NCBI RefSeq assembly: GCF_001483965.1
Contig: NZ_CP010796.1
Span: 186,001 to 250,000, forward strand
Length of the DNA stretch: 64,000 nt
Reading direction: 5' to 3'
Origin: Carnobacterium sp. CP1
Lineage (GTDB): Bacteria > Bacillota > Bacilli > Lactobacillales > Carnobacteriaceae
Shown: in pieces, positions 20,395 to 32,662 of the stretch
Layout of the letters: the number at the start of each line of letters is the position of its first letter
Numbering within the stretch: the first letter of the stretch is position 1
The notes under the pieces: generated by a model
What the model saw: only the letters and a program-made list of their open reading frames with translations
Told to the model about the DNA's origin: nothing
Database searches by the model: none
Program-made: the position numbers and the translations under genes

Positions 20395-20694
20395 ATGAAA
20401 ATAGAGTTAACACAAAATGCGATCGATTGGTTTGAAGATGAAGTAGGGTTGATGCCTGGCGGAGGCGTACGATTTTTAGGAAAAGTTTATGGTAAAACAG
20501 ATATTCATGAAGGGTTTTCTGTAGGAATGGATATTGCTCAACCCGGAGATGTTTTGGCGCAAGAAAAAATCAATGGGATAACTTATTTTATTGATAAAAA
20601 CGATGAATGGTTTTTTAGCGGTCATGATTTACAAGTTGATTTTGACAAAAAAGCCGATGAACCTATTTACAAATTTATTGAACAAACAAAATAA
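20395..20694 (+). CDS. HesB/YneR-family small protein
   Basis: A 99-residue protein of the IscA-like fold, close to the HesB/YadR/YneR group ('GGGVRFLGKVYGKTD', 'GFSVGMDIAQPGDVL'). Unlike true iron-sulfur scaffold proteins it has no cysteine at all, so it cannot hold a cluster by the usual residues. Function unknown. An in-frame stop at 20389 fixes the start at 20395, yet the only good Shine-Dalgarno is 34 bases upstream with a hairpin between. It ends in a two-way terminator shared with rnjA. Confidence 0.82.
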   Translation: MKIELTQNAIDWFEDEVGLMPGGGVRFLGKVYGKTDIHEGFSVGMDIAQPGDVLAQEKINGITYFIDKNDEWFFSGHDLQVDFDKKADEPIYKFIEQTK

Positions 20695-20732
20695 AAAAGT
20701 CTTACTTTCAATTTTGAAAGTAAGACTTTTTT
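20693..20732. terminator. Bidirectional terminator between the HesB-like gene and rnjA
   Basis: AAAAAAGTCTTACTTTCA (20693-20710) and TGAAAGTAAGACTTTTTT (20715-20732) are perfect inverted copies with a four-base loop and T runs in both directions. Confidence 0.93.
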
Positions 20733-20735
20733 GTT

Positions 20736-22412
20736 TTATACAGGCATAATAACCGGTAAAACCATTGGATGGCGCTCAGTTTTTTCATATAAGAAAGGTT
20801 TAAGGCTCTCAATGATGGCTGATTTGATCATTTGTTCTGTCAGATTACCATCATTATTTGCTAATAATTTTCTAAGACTACGAGCAATAACGCGTTGGGC
20901 ATCATTGATCAATTCGCCAGACTCGCGCATATAGATAAAGCCGCGTGATAAAATATCCGGACCTGCTAAAATTTCTTTAGCTTTGTAATCAATGGTAACA
21001 ACAACCACTACTAAACCTTCTTCAGAAAGCAAACGACGATCTCTCAAAACGACATTTCCGATATCGCCAATGCCTTTTCCATCTACGTAGACATCACCAG
21101 CATCAAAGTGACCAGCACGTCGCGCAGAATCAGCAGTAAGAGCAAGCACATCTCCATTTTCTAAAATGAAACAATTTTCTTTTGGTAAGCCTACTTGTTC
21201 TGCAAGACCCGCATGAATTTTTTGCATACGGTACTCGCCATGAACTGGGACAAAATATTTAGGTTTCATCAAACGCAACATAAGTTTTTGTTCTTGTTGA
21301 CCACCATGGCCAGAAGTATGGATGTTATTAACTTTTCCGTGAATAACATTTGCTCCAGCTTCGGATAATAAATTAATGACACGATTGACACTAGCGGTAT
21401 TTCCAGGAATCGGCGAGCTTGAGAAGATCACGGTATCGCCGGGTTGAATAGAGATTTGACGATGAGTACCGTTAGCGATTCGGCTTAAAGCGGCCATCGG
21501 TTCGCCTTGCGATCCTGTACATAAAATAATGGTCTCTCTAGCAGGCAAACGATTTAATTCTTGTGCATCAATAAACGTCTCATCAGGTGCTGTGATATAC
21601 CCCATCTGACGTCCCGTTACAACAGATGACTCCATGCTCCGTCCGAAAACAGCAATCTTTCTGCCTGTTTTGATTCCTGCATTTGCCACTTGTTCCAAAC
21701 GTGAAATATTTGAAGCGAAAGTAGCAAATATGATTCGGCCTTCAACTTTTTGCATAATACTGGTAATGGATTCACCAACGCCTTTTTCAGATTTCGTAAA
21801 GCTTGGAATTTCTGCGTTCGTACTATCTGATAGTAGCGCTAAAACACCTTCATCACCAATTTTAGCCATTTTGTGCAAATCTGCTGGTTGACCAACAGGA
21901 GTAAAATCGAATTTAAAGTCTCCAGTGGCTACAATATTACCTGGCGGTGTTTTAACCACAATCCCAAAAGCTTCTGGAATACTGTGTGTTGTTCTAAAGA
22001 AACTAACACTTGTTTTACGGAACTTAATAACATCATCTTCACCAATTTCATGTAGTTCAGTATCACGTAACAAGCCATGTTCATTTAATTTGTTTCGGAT
22101 CAAGGCACTCGCAAGAGGGCCTGCGTAAATAGGAATATTAGCTTGTCTTAATAAGAAAGGAATACCACCGATATGATCTTCGTGACCATGAGTGATGACC
22201 AAAGCTTTTACTTTACTAATATTTTGAACAATGTAGCTGTAGTCAGGAATGACATAATCGATTCCCAATAAGTCGTCTTCAGGAAATTTGATACCAGCGT
22301 CAATAATGATGATCTCATCTTGAAATTGAACGCCATAGGTATTCTTACCAATTTCACCTAACCCCCCAATGGCAAAAACGGCTGCTTCATTATTTTTTAT
22401 TGACGGTTTCAT
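20736..22412 (-). CDS. rnjA: Ribonuclease J1
   Basis: RNase J1 is a metallo-beta-lactamase/beta-CASP enzyme with 5'-3' exonuclease and endonuclease action on mRNA and rRNA. The 558 residues have the complete metal motif 'THGHEDH' at residues 74-80, 'ATGDFKFD', the beta-CASP region with 'DSTNAE', and 'VPVHGEYRM' and 'TSGHGGQQE' typical of RNase J. Linkage to rpoY, whose stop overlaps this start by four bases, is the classic arrangement for RNase J1. A second RNase J starts at 63440 and lacks the last metal-binding His. Confidence 0.96.
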   Translation of the reverse strand: MKPSIKNNEAAVFAIGGLGEIGKNTYGVQFQDEIIIIDAGIKFPEDDLLGIDYVIPDYSYIVQNISKVKALVITHGHEDHIGGIPFLLRQANIPIYAGPLASALIRNKLNEHGLLRDTELHEIGEDDVIKFRKTSVSFFRTTHSIPEAFGIVVKTPPGNIVATGDFKFDFTPVGQPADLHKMAKIGDEGVLALLSDSTNAEIPSFTKSEKGVGESITSIMQKVEGRIIFATFASNISRLEQVANAGIKTGRKIAVFGRSMESSVVTGRQMGYITAPDETFIDAQELNRLPARETIILCTGSQGEPMAALSRIANGTHRQISIQPGDTVIFSSSPIPGNTASVNRVINLLSEAGANVIHGKVNNIHTSGHGGQQEQKLMLRLMKPKYFVPVHGEYRMQKIHAGLAEQVGLPKENCFILENGDVLALTADSARRAGHFDAGDVYVDGKGIGDIGNVVLRDRRLLSEEGLVVVVVTIDYKAKEILAGPDILSRGFIYMRESGELINDAQRVIARSLRKLLANNDGNLTEQMIKSAIIESLKPFLYEKTERHPMVLPVIMPV

Positions 22413-22627
22413 TTATTGAACTCCGTAAGGGCAAAATCCGGGTTTTTTTGTTCATAAGCCAAATGCTTTCCATCAACAGGTTGAACAAATTCAATATTGA
22501 AGGGGGTGTTCTGTTCAACTAAGTGACGCGCTTCTATCTCGGTTTCTGCGTCAAGATAAAGAGTTTTAGTCTCTTCGCGTTTTGGGTTTCTAATTTTTGT
22601 TTCTTGATAAGTGATTTTAAAAATCAT
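22409..22627 (-). CDS. rpoY: RNA polymerase epsilon subunit
   Basis: A 72-residue protein matching the RpoY (DUF1447, YkzG) family, a small accessory subunit of Firmicutes RNA polymerase. '[23 protein letters not shown]' has the typical N-terminal strand and basic patch. AAAAGGAGAG precedes the ATG. It overlaps rnjA by four bases (ATGA), so both are made from one transcript. Confidence 0.93.
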   Translation of the reverse strand: MIFKITYQETKIRNPKREETKTLYLDAETEIEARHLVEQNTPFNIEFVQPVDGKHLAYEQKNPDFALTEFNK

Positions 22628-23074
22628 GTTTTTCTCTCCTTTTAGTTGTCATTCTACTAATGACTTGATTTATTCATTGTTTGGTGAAGTATTTTTAATG
22701 CGTTTTGTTGCATATTGAAAAAACCATCAACATCTACTCAATTATTGATGATCGGATGAAACCACATCAGTTTTGTTTCATTTTATAAAGGCAAAACAAA
22801 ATAGAAAAAATTCATAGCGAGTTGTTTTTTCTTCAACTCTAAATTAGGTTATAATATTTTTCCCGAACTGGTGGTTGTGGTAGTCTCACAACAGATAAAC
22901 CTATTTTACCATAATTCAATAAGTAAGTATAGAAACTACGTTCATTCCTAAAGAAAAGCGCTCTAATTTAATAAAACCGTAAAGAAATCCTTCCGAATGA
23001 CTGTTTCTTTAAGGATATTGTGCTATATTAATTAAGATAATCAACAATTAATATGGGTGCAAGGAGATGAATAG
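22628..23074. other. 447-base divergent promoter region
   Basis: The region lies between rpoY-rnjA (minus) and the ABC exporter (plus). It holds no gene. A plus-strand TATAAT occurs at 22850-22855 without a good -35 box, and a small hairpin GTTGTG/CACAAC lies at 22874-22892, within a possible leader. No clear regulator site was recognised. Confidence 0.5.
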
Positions 23075-24805
23075 ATGAAATTAATGTGGCGTTACCTAAA
23101 GAATTATAAGTTACTGCTATTATTAAACTTTTTATGTGTATTTGGTTTTGTCATCATTGAGTTAGGATTGCCGACCTTATTGGCTCTGATCATTGATGAA
23201 GGAATTGTAATGAATGAATATCCAGTTGTCCTTTATTACGGAAAATGGATGATTGCTTTAGCTGTTATTGGCTTAATAGGTTTAATAGGACTAGCTTTTG
23301 CAGGGAGCAGAATAACATCTAATATTGTTAGAGACATTAGGAATGATATTTTTATGTCTGTTCAATCTTTTTCCCATCGTGAATTTAATCAAATAGGTGT
23401 GTCCTCGCTAGTGACAAGAACGACGAATGATGCTTTTCAAGTAATGGTTTTTCTGCAGATGTTGTTACGATTAGGCATGATGACTCCTATCATGTTCATC
23501 TCTAGTTTTGTGATGATCGTCCGCACCAGCCCATCGCTTTCTTATGTAGCATTGATAGCGATTCCGTTTTTATTCGCAATCGTTTGGTTGATTGGTAAAA
23601 AATCTGAACCGTTATCTGAGCAGCAACAAGCAAATTTAGATGATATCAATCAAAATTTACGGGAGAATTTAACAGGTTTACGAGTTATCCGTGCATTTGT
23701 GAAAGAATCTTTCCAAGAAAGCCGTTTTGCTAAAGTAAATCAAAATTATGCATCTGTTTCAAAGAAATTATTTAAATTAATGGCTTTAGCGATGCCAGGT
23801 TTTTCAATTGCGTTTAATCTGATTTTAGCTGCAATTGTTTGGTTAGGGGCTGTTGAAATTCAAAACGGCGGATTACAAGTAGGGAGTTTAATTGCTTTTA
23901 TAGAATATATTTTTCATGCTCTTTTTTCATTTATGTTATTTGCTAATGTTTTTATGATGTACCCTCGAGCCGCTGTTTCAGCTGAACGGATAGAAGAAGT
24001 CTTGCAAATAGAGCCTTCTATTGATGAAAATGAAACAGGAGTTACAGAAACCAAAACCCACGGTTATATTGCTTTCGAAAATGTAACCTTTGCATATCCT
24101 GGTAATACTGAGTCTCCTGTAATCAGAGATGTTAGTTTTACTGCCGATCCTGGTGAGACGATTGCTTTTATAGGCAGTACCGGAAGCGGGAAATCTACTT
24201 TGATTCAATTGATCCCTCGGTTTTATGATGTTACTAAAGGCCGAATTTTAATCGATGGAGTAGATGTCAGAGATTATCAATTGCGCGCATTGCGAAAGAA
24301 AATCGGGTTTATTCCGCAAAAAGCCTTGCTTTTTACTGGAACCATTTCACACAATATGCGGTTTGGAAAATGGAATGCAACTACTAATGAAGTAGAAGAG
24401 GCTTCCGATATTTCTCAAGCTAAAGATTTTATTCTCTCTAAACCCGATCAATACGAGGAATATTTAGCTGAAGGCGGCAGCAACATGTCAGGCGGCCAAA
24501 AACAACGCTTGTCCATAGCACGTGCGATCATCAAAAAGCCGGATATCTATATTTTTGATGACAGCTTCTCAGCCTTAGATTATCAAACAGATGCCAGACT
24601 AAGAGAACGTTTGAAAGCCGAAACAAAAGAATCCGCTGTTTTGATTGTGGCACAACGTGTAGGTTCGATCAGACATGCTGACAAAATCATTGTTTTAGAT
24701 AAAGGTGTCATTGTGGCACAAGGAAAACACGAAGAACTGTTAAAAACTTCAGATATTTACTATGCAATTGCGTCATCTCAATTGTCCAAGGAGGAATTAG
24801 CATGA
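23075..24805 (+). CDS. Heterodimeric multidrug ABC exporter, subunit with degenerate ATPase residues
   Basis: A 576-residue half-transporter: six membrane helices in about residues 15-300, then an ATPase domain. Walker A is 'GSTGSGKST', the signature is 'MSGGQKQRL', but Walker B ends 'IYIFDDSFSALD' with Asp in place of the catalytic Glu, and the switch His is Gln in 'VAQRV'. This is the pattern of the non-catalytic partner in heterodimers such as TM287/288, BmrC/BmrD, LmrC/LmrD and EfrA/EfrB. The partner starts four bases before this gene ends. Export of drugs or lipids is likely; the substrate cannot be told. Confidence 0.92.
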   Translation: MKLMWRYLKNYKLLLLLNFLCVFGFVIIELGLPTLLALIIDEGIVMNEYPVVLYYGKWMIALAVIGLIGLIGLAFAGSRITSNIVRDIRNDIFMSVQSFSHREFNQIGVSSLVTRTTNDAFQVMVFLQMLLRLGMMTPIMFISSFVMIVRTSPSLSYVALIAIPFLFAIVWLIGKKSEPLSEQQQANLDDINQNLRENLTGLRVIRAFVKESFQESRFAKVNQNYASVSKKLFKLMALAMPGFSIAFNLILAAIVWLGAVEIQNGGLQVGSLIAFIEYIFHALFSFMLFANVFMMYPRAAVSAERIEEVLQIEPSIDENETGVTETKTHGYIAFENVTFAYPGNTESPVIRDVSFTADPGETIAFIGSTGSGKSTLIQLIPRFYDVTKGRILIDGVDVRDYQLRALRKKIGFIPQKALLFTGTISHNMRFGKWNATTNEVEEASDISQAKDFILSKPDQYEEYLAEGGSNMSGGQKQRLSIARAIIKKPDIYIFDDSFSALDYQTDARLRERLKAETKESAVLIVAQRVGSIRHADKIIVLDKGVIVAQGKHEELLKTSDIYYAIASSQLSKEELA

Positions 24806-26580
24806 GAGGATCATTAGTGGCCATTCGTCGAATATGGAGTTACGTTAAACCTTATAAAAAAGGGTTCTTCTCAGCGATTAGTTTAACAATCGTTTGCATG
24901 TTGATGAATGCTTTGCAGCCTTATATTATTGGACTGGCATTAACGGAACTTGGAATGAATGTGGCCGATATGCTTAAAGGCGTACCAGGAGCCAGTGTGA
25001 ATTTTAGTTATGTTCGCCAAATCATTTACTTGATGGTAGGCGTTGCAGGAATCTATCAAATCACGCTTTATGTTTCATCGTATGTTATGACCAATGTAGT
25101 GCAAAATACGATGTATGATTTACGTGAAGAAATTGAAGGGAAAATCAATCGGCTGCCTGTTTCGTATTTTGACCGCAATCAACAAGGAAACATTCTGAGC
25201 CGTGTGACCAATGATGTGGATGCCATCAGCAACGCGATGCAGCAAAGTTTGATCCAAATCGTCAATTCTATTATGGGAATTGTTTTTGCCATTGCAATGA
25301 TGTTGTACTTATCCGTTCCATTAGCGTTGGTGATTTTAATAATGATTCCCACTTCTTATTTGATATCAAAAATCGTTATTCGAAAATCCCAACCTTATTT
25401 TGTTGAACAACAAAATGCTTTAGGAGCTATGAATGGCCATGTACAAGAAAGTTTCACGGGCTTTTCAGAAATCAAACTATATGGAAAAGAACAAGACAAA
25501 TTAGAAGAATTCAAAGTTATCAATCAGCGACTGAATACGTATGGGTTTAAAGCTGCATTTGTTTCAGGCATCATGAGTCCTTTGATTGGTTTTGTTTCCA
25601 ATTTGGTTTACTTTGCAGTAGCGATGATTGGAGGTTTCTTTGTTATTCAAGGTGCTCTTTCTTTAGGTAATTTACAAGCTTTCACGCAATACATTTGGCA
25701 GATCAATCAACCACTTTCTCAAATAACTCAACTGTCAGGAGTTCTTCAAAGTGCTGCAGCTGCAATAGGAAGAGTATTCGAGATTTTAGATGAGCCAGAA
25801 GAAAAACCAGATACTGTTCAAGTAGCTTTACCAGAACCCGTTTTCGGCAATGTGGAATTTGAAAATGTGACATTTGGGTATACTAAAGAAAATACGTTGA
25901 TCAAAAACTTAAACGTCAAAGTAAAAAAAGGGCAAAAAGTCGCTATCGTAGGACCGACTGGAGCTGGTAAAACAACTTTGATCAATTTATTGATGCGCTT
26001 TTATGATGTAGATAGCGGAGCCATCAAAATAGATGGAATCGACACAAAAACAATGGCTCGAAAGGATGTCCGGGCTCAGTTTGGAATGGTCCTACAAGAT
26101 GCTTGGTTGTACAGCGGAACGATTGCGGACAATATTCGGTTTGGAAAATTGGATGCCACCGAATACGAAGTAGTAGATGCTGCTAAGACAGCCAATGTCG
26201 ATCACTTTATCCGAACGTTACCAGATGGTTACAACATGATTTTAAACCAAGAAGCTTCAAACGTTTCATTGGGACAAAAACAACTGTTGACAATCGCACG
26301 AGCGATCATCTCTAACCCTAAAATCTTGATTTTAGATGAAGCAACTAGTTCAGTGGACACTCGTTTGGAAGCCTTGATCCAAAAAGCGATGGAAAAGGTT
26401 ATGGAAGGCCGCACAAGTTTTGTGATTGCCCATCGCTTATCAACGATTCGCGATGCTGATTTAATTTTAGTCATGGACCAAGGGGAGATCGTTGAGCAAG
26501 GCAACCATCAAGAGTTGCTAAGCAAAGGCGGTTTTTACGAGAAACTATACAATAGTCAATTTAAGCAAACAGCAGACTAA
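24802..26580 (+). CDS. Heterodimeric multidrug ABC exporter, catalytic subunit
   Basis: A 592-residue half-transporter with six membrane helices and an ATPase domain. Walker A is 'GPTGAGKTT'; Walker B is 'ILILDEATSSVDT' with the catalytic Glu; the switch His is present in 'IAHRLSTI'. The signature is altered to 'VSLGQKQLL' (Leu for the first Gly), so its degenerate signature faces the partner's altered Walker B and one ATP site is inactive. It overlaps the upstream gene (ATGA). An EfrB/LmrD-type role is inferred from sequence style and pairing. Confidence 0.92.
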   Translation: MRGSLVAIRRIWSYVKPYKKGFFSAISLTIVCMLMNALQPYIIGLALTELGMNVADMLKGVPGASVNFSYVRQIIYLMVGVAGIYQITLYVSSYVMTNVVQNTMYDLREEIEGKINRLPVSYFDRNQQGNILSRVTNDVDAISNAMQQSLIQIVNSIMGIVFAIAMMLYLSVPLALVILIMIPTSYLISKIVIRKSQPYFVEQQNALGAMNGHVQESFTGFSEIKLYGKEQDKLEEFKVINQRLNTYGFKAAFVSGIMSPLIGFVSNLVYFAVAMIGGFFVIQGALSLGNLQAFTQYIWQINQPLSQITQLSGVLQSAAAAIGRVFEILDEPEEKPDTVQVALPEPVFGNVEFENVTFGYTKENTLIKNLNVKVKKGQKVAIVGPTGAGKTTLINLLMRFYDVDSGAIKIDGIDTKTMARKDVRAQFGMVLQDAWLYSGTIADNIRFGKLDATEYEVVDAAKTANVDHFIRTLPDGYNMILNQEASNVSLGQKQLLTIARAIISNPKILILDEATSSVDTRLEALIQKAMEKVMEGRTSFVIAHRLSTIRDADLILVMDQGEIVEQGNHQELLSKGGFYEKLYNSQFKQTAD

Positions 26581-26643
26581 AAAAGAATGATTGATCAAAG
26601 CAGTTTGGTTTTAAAGCTTACTATAGAAAGGTAGGGTAAAAAA

Positions 26644-27423
26644 ATGCGTAAAAAGATGCTGTTTTTTGATATTGATGGAACGTTGTTAAATGACGAAAAA
26701 AAAGCGTTGCCTAGCACTAAGAAAGCCTTGAAAGAATTAAAGGAAAATGGTCATGAAATCGTCATTGCCACTGGGAGAAACTTGAGTTTAGCTCAAAGTG
26801 TTATTGATGAATTTGATTTTGATAATTATATTATTTGCAACGGTGCTGCAGGTTATTACCATAATCGCTTAGTTTATGAAAATAAATTAGACCGTTCAGA
26901 ATTTGATCGTCTGCTTAAAGTGGCTGATACACAAAATCATGCTATCATCTATGAATCGGCAGAGGCCTTGAGAAGACGTCACGCTGAAACAAATATTAAA
27001 ATGACTGCTGCTATGAAAAGTTTTGGTGCGGGAGTTCCTCCACAAGATCAGGATTACTATTTGCATCATCCCATGTATCAAGGGCTTATCTTTTATTCAG
27101 ATTCAGAAAAGGCAGCTTATGAAAACGGACAGTTTCCTAAATTTAAATTTATTCGCTGGCATGATAGCGGTGTAGATATCGTACCGCATGATGGTTCTAA
27201 AGCACATACCATTTTGAAATTTGCTAAAAGCCAAGGGTTTGATATTGAAGACACAATAGCTTTTGGAGATGGACTGAATGATCTTGAAATGATATCAGAA
27301 GTTGGTATCGGAGTAGCAATGGGGAATGCTTTAGAAACAGTAAAATTAAGAGCAGATAAAATCACTTCCAATTGTAATGAAGACGGAATTTATGTTGCAT
27401 TAAAAGAGCTTCATCTGATATAA
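26644..27423 (+). CDS. Cof-type HAD-IIB phosphatase
   Basis: A 259-residue HAD-superfamily hydrolase of the Cof type. Motif I is 'FFDIDGTLLNDEKKALP' (nucleophile Asp and second Asp), motif II the Thr in 'IATGRNL', and motifs III/IV are 'KAHTILKF' and 'IAFGDGLNDLEMI'. The C2 cap lies between. These enzymes dephosphorylate sugar phosphates, cofactors or nucleotides; this one's substrate is unknown. AAAGGTAGGG precedes the ATG. A tRNA gene follows 38 bases later with no terminator between. Confidence 0.9.
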   Translation: MRKKMLFFDIDGTLLNDEKKALPSTKKALKELKENGHEIVIATGRNLSLAQSVIDEFDFDNYIICNGAAGYYHNRLVYENKLDRSEFDRLLKVADTQNHAIIYESAEALRRRHAETNIKMTAAMKSFGAGVPPQDQDYYLHHPMYQGLIFYSDSEKAAYENGQFPKFKFIRWHDSGVDIVPHDGSKAHTILKFAKSQGFDIEDTIAFGDGLNDLEMISEVGIGVAMGNALETVKLRADKITSNCNEDGIYVALKELHLI

Positions 27424-27437
27424 TGAACGTAAGTTAT

Positions 27438-27459
27438 AAATAAGAGTTAAATCTTATTT
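27438..27459 (+). promoter_or_regulatory. Hairpin just before tRNA-Ala
   Basis: AAATAAGA (27438-27445) pairs with TCTTATTT (27452-27459), loop GTTAAA. It ends two bases before the mature tRNA 5' end. It may guide 5' processing or simply be AT-rich chance. Confidence 0.45.
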
Positions 27460-27461
27460 AT

Positions 27462-27534
27462 GGGGGTATAGCTCAGTTGGGAGAGTGTTTGGCTGGCAGC
27501 CAAAAGGTCAGGGGTTCGAGCCCCCTTACTTCCA
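27462..27534 (+). tRNA. tRNA-Ala (anticodon GGC)
   Basis: A complete 73-base cloverleaf. Acceptor GGGGGTA pairs with TACTTCC (two G-U), the D arm is GCTC-AGTTGGGA-GAGT, the anticodon stem TTTGG/CCAAA encloses loop CTGGCAG with anticodon GGC, and the T arm is AGGGG-TTCGAGC-CCCCT. The discriminator base is A. The CCA end is not encoded. No clear promoter lies between the HAD gene and the tRNA, so it may be read from that transcript. Confidence 0.95.
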
Positions 27535-27539
27535 TCATC

Positions 27540-27596
27540 AAAAAACGTTGATACTACGGTGTTTATCCCCGATTGTATCAACGTTTTTTATTTTTA
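27540..27596 (+). terminator. Terminator after tRNA-Ala
   Basis: AAAAAACGTTGATAC (27540-27554) pairs perfectly with GTATCAACGTTTTTT (27575-27589), then T-rich sequence. Confidence 0.9.
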
Positions 27597-27707
27597 AAGT
27601 CTGTTTTTACCATTTATGCCCATAGCGTGTCCATAAATTTATTTTTACATCAAAGTAGTGAATCCACTAGGCTTACATTAAGAAAAGGCTTGCTTCATAA
27701 CAACACA

Positions 27708-27758
27708 AAAAGAATGCTGCTAAAGTTATCAGCTAACTTTAGCAGCATTCTTTATTTT
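27708..27758. terminator. Bidirectional terminator downstream of def
   Basis: AAAGAATGCTGCTAAAGTTA (27709-27728) is inverted at 27734-27753 with a short loop and T-rich ends both ways. It serves def on the minus strand. The bases from 27597 to 27707 hold nothing I recognise. Confidence 0.85.
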
Positions 27759-27761
27759 TCT

Positions 27762-28325
27762 TTACGATAAAATAGAAACGGTCTCATCTAATTGGAAGGG
27801 AGCTTTTTCATTGATATGGTCATAAAACATAATTCCGTTGATATGATCAATTTCGTGTTGAACCACAATGGCAGGATAATTTTTTAAACGAATCTTTTGG
27901 TTTTCTCCATTTAAGTCTACATAGGTTATTGTCACACGGCTGTGGCGAGGAACATATCCAGGTACGTCTCGATCGACAGACAAACATCCTTCGCCTTCCG
28001 CTAGACAAGCTCCTTGAACAGAATGGCTGACTACTTTTGGATTTAACATCACTGTACTTAAAACGGGTTCATCTGAATCTTCCTCAGTACCAGGAATATG
28101 CACTGCAATAATTCGTTTTGAAATATCTAATTGAGGTGCAGCTAAGCCAACACCAGCTCGAAGTTGATATTTTTCAGCCATTTCAGGATCCTGACTGTTT
28201 TTTAAAAATTCCAGCATATCGTGGCCGAGTTTTTTTGTTTCTTCATTAATAGGTATAGTTACCTCTTCAGCTGATAAGCGTAAAGTAGGATTGCCTTCCC
28301 TGATAATATCATTCATTTTAATCAT
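27762..28325 (-). CDS. def: Peptide deformylase
   Basis: Def removes the formyl group from the N-terminal methionine of new proteins. The 187-residue protein has all three metal-enzyme motifs: 'GVGLAAPQL', 'EGCLSVDRD' (Cys ligand) and '[13 protein letters not shown]' (His ligands and catalytic Glu). Length and the insert between motifs 1 and 2 fit type 2 deformylase of Gram-positives. The start at 28325 ('MIKMNDII') follows AGGAGTGG; the frame could extend to 28427 but without a ribosome binding site. It is divergent from gdhA. Confidence 0.95.
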   Translation of the reverse strand: MIKMNDIIREGNPTLRLSAEEVTIPINEETKKLGHDMLEFLKNSQDPEMAEKYQLRAGVGLAAPQLDISKRIIAVHIPGTEEDSDEPVLSTVMLNPKVVSHSVQGACLAEGEGCLSVDRDVPGYVPRHSRVTITYVDLNGENQKIRLKNYPAIVVQHEIDHINGIMFYDHINEKAPFQLDETVSILS

Positions 28326-28434
28326 AGTTGTTCCACTCCTGTGTTTTGGTTGTCGATTATTTAGTATAAAAAGTAATATAGTATCAAACATCTTTATAAT
28401 TTTAACAGTAAACCCAACAAATTGCACGTAGAAT

Positions 28435-28449
28435 TATATTCAGAAAATT
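28435..28449. promoter_or_regulatory. CodY-type operator candidate before gdhA
   Basis: TATATTCAGAAAATT differs at two of 15 positions from the CodY consensus AATTTTCWGAAAATT. It lies about 100 bases before gdhA and some 35 bases before a GATAAT at 28485-28490, in a position where a bound repressor could block the gdhA promoter. CodY responds to branched-chain amino acids and GTP. Inferred from motif and gene function only. Confidence 0.55.
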
Positions 28450-28506
28450 CTGAAGTAAAGCTTTTTTTTCAAAAAGAAGTGTGAGATAATCATGAACAAG
28501 AAATAA

Positions 28507-29894
<1,388 letters not shown>

Positions 29895-29895
<1 letters not shown>

Positions 29896-29939
29896 AAAGA
29901 AAAACAGGCCTTTTTAAGAGGTCTGTTTTTCTTTTTTTT
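29895..29939 (+). terminator. Terminator after gdhA
   Basis: AAAGAAAAACAGGCC (29896-29910) pairs with GGTCTGTTTTTCTTT (29920-29934, one G-U), then T residues. Confidence 0.85.
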
Positions 29940-31545
<1,606 letters not shown>

Positions 31546-31547
31546 TC

Positions 31548-32525
31548 ATGGCACAAAAAACAATGATCCAAGCGATTACTGAAGCGCTTGAACAAGAAAT
31601 GGAACGTGACCAAGAGATTTTGGTTTTCGGTGAAGACGTAGGTAAAAATGGCGGAGTTTTCCGTGCTACTGCTGGACTTCAAGAAAAATTTGGTGAAGAG
31701 CGTGTTTCTGACACTCCTCTTGCTGAATCAGGTATCGGTGGAATGGCAATTGGACTAGCGCTTCAAGGCTTCCGTCCAGTTCCAGAAATTCAATTTATTG
31801 GATTTATTTTCGAAGTAATGGACTCAATCGTTGGACAAGCTGCTCGTACTCGTTACCGTATGAGTGGTACACGTAACTTGCCAATTACAATTCGTATGCC
31901 ATTTGGTGGAGGAGTTCACACTCCAGAAATGCACTCAGACAACTTGGAAGGATTGATTACTCAATCTCCTGGTATCAAAGTAGTTATTCCATCAAACCCA
32001 TACGATGCAAAAGGATTGTTGATTTCTTCTATTCGTGATAACGACCCAGTTGTTTTCATTGAACACATGAAATTATATCGTTCTTTCCGTGATGAAGTTC
32101 CTGAAGAATCTTACACTGTTCCTCTAGGGAAAGCTGCCATCACTCGTGAAGGTAAAGATGTTTCTGTCATCACTTACGGTGCTATGGTTCGCGAAGCAAT
32201 CAAAGCAGCTGATGAACTTGAAAAAGAAGGTATCTCAGTAGAAATCGTTGATTTGAGAACTGTTTCTCCATTAGACATCGAAACAATCGTTGCTTCTGTA
32301 GAAAAAACAGGACGCGCAGTAATCGTTCAAGAAGCACAACGTCAAGCAGGTGTTGGCGCAATGGTTATGTCAGAAATTGCTGAACGTTCAATTCTTTCAT
32401 TAGAAGCACCAATTGGTCGTGTAGCTGCTCCTGATACTGTCTTCCCGTTTGGTTTAGCTGAAAATGCTTGGTTGCCAAACGCAACTGATATTTCAGAAAA
32501 AGTAAAAGAAATTTACAACTTCTAA
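31548..32525 (+). CDS. pdhB: Pyruvate dehydrogenase E1 component, beta subunit
   Basis: E1-beta (325 residues) completes the thiamine-diphosphate site. Visible: '[19 protein letters not shown]', '[22 protein letters not shown]' region (the catalytic Glu lies near 'PEIQF'), and the C-terminal transketolase domain with '[13 protein letters not shown]'. It starts directly after pdhA with AAAGGAG as ribosome binding site, so the two E1 subunits are made together. A perfect inverted repeat sits between it and pdhC. Confidence 0.97.
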   Translation: MAQKTMIQAITEALEQEMERDQEILVFGEDVGKNGGVFRATAGLQEKFGEERVSDTPLAESGIGGMAIGLALQGFRPVPEIQFIGFIFEVMDSIVGQAARTRYRMSGTRNLPITIRMPFGGGVHTPEMHSDNLEGLITQSPGIKVVIPSNPYDAKGLLISSIRDNDPVVFIEHMKLYRSFRDEVPEESYTVPLGKAAITREGKDVSVITYGAMVREAIKAADELEKEGISVEIVDLRTVSPLDIETIVASVEKTGRAVIVQEAQRQAGVGAMVMSEIAERSILSLEAPIGRVAAPDTVFPFGLAENAWLPNATDISEKVKEIYNF

Positions 32526-32547
32526 TTTATTTAGATGAAGAGACGGT

Positions 32548-32600
32548 AGATGCAATCAATTTAATGCAAAGCGAATTGATTGCATCTCTTTATTTTAATA
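32548..32600 (+). terminator. Hairpin between pdhB and pdhC
   Basis: AGATGCAATCAATT (32548-32561) and AATTGATTGCATCT (32574-32587) pair perfectly over 14 bp and are followed by CTTTATTTT. It looks like a partial terminator inside the operon, lowering pdhC-pdhD relative to pdhA-pdhB, or like an mRNA-processing site. Confidence 0.7.
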
Positions 32601-32662
32601 GCAACACTTAAAATTAGTTCTTGAAAAATAGAATTGCTAATAAAGAAGGGAAGATATCAAAA

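Noticed and set aside
27462-27760. The tRNA gene as an integration site for a mobile element
   Set aside because: No integrase gene and no repeat of the tRNA 3' end was seen nearby; the flanking genes are ordinary core genes.
27573-27770. A 65-codon plus-strand frame after tRNA-Ala
   Set aside because: It begins inside one terminator and ends through another and into def on the opposite strand. No start signal.
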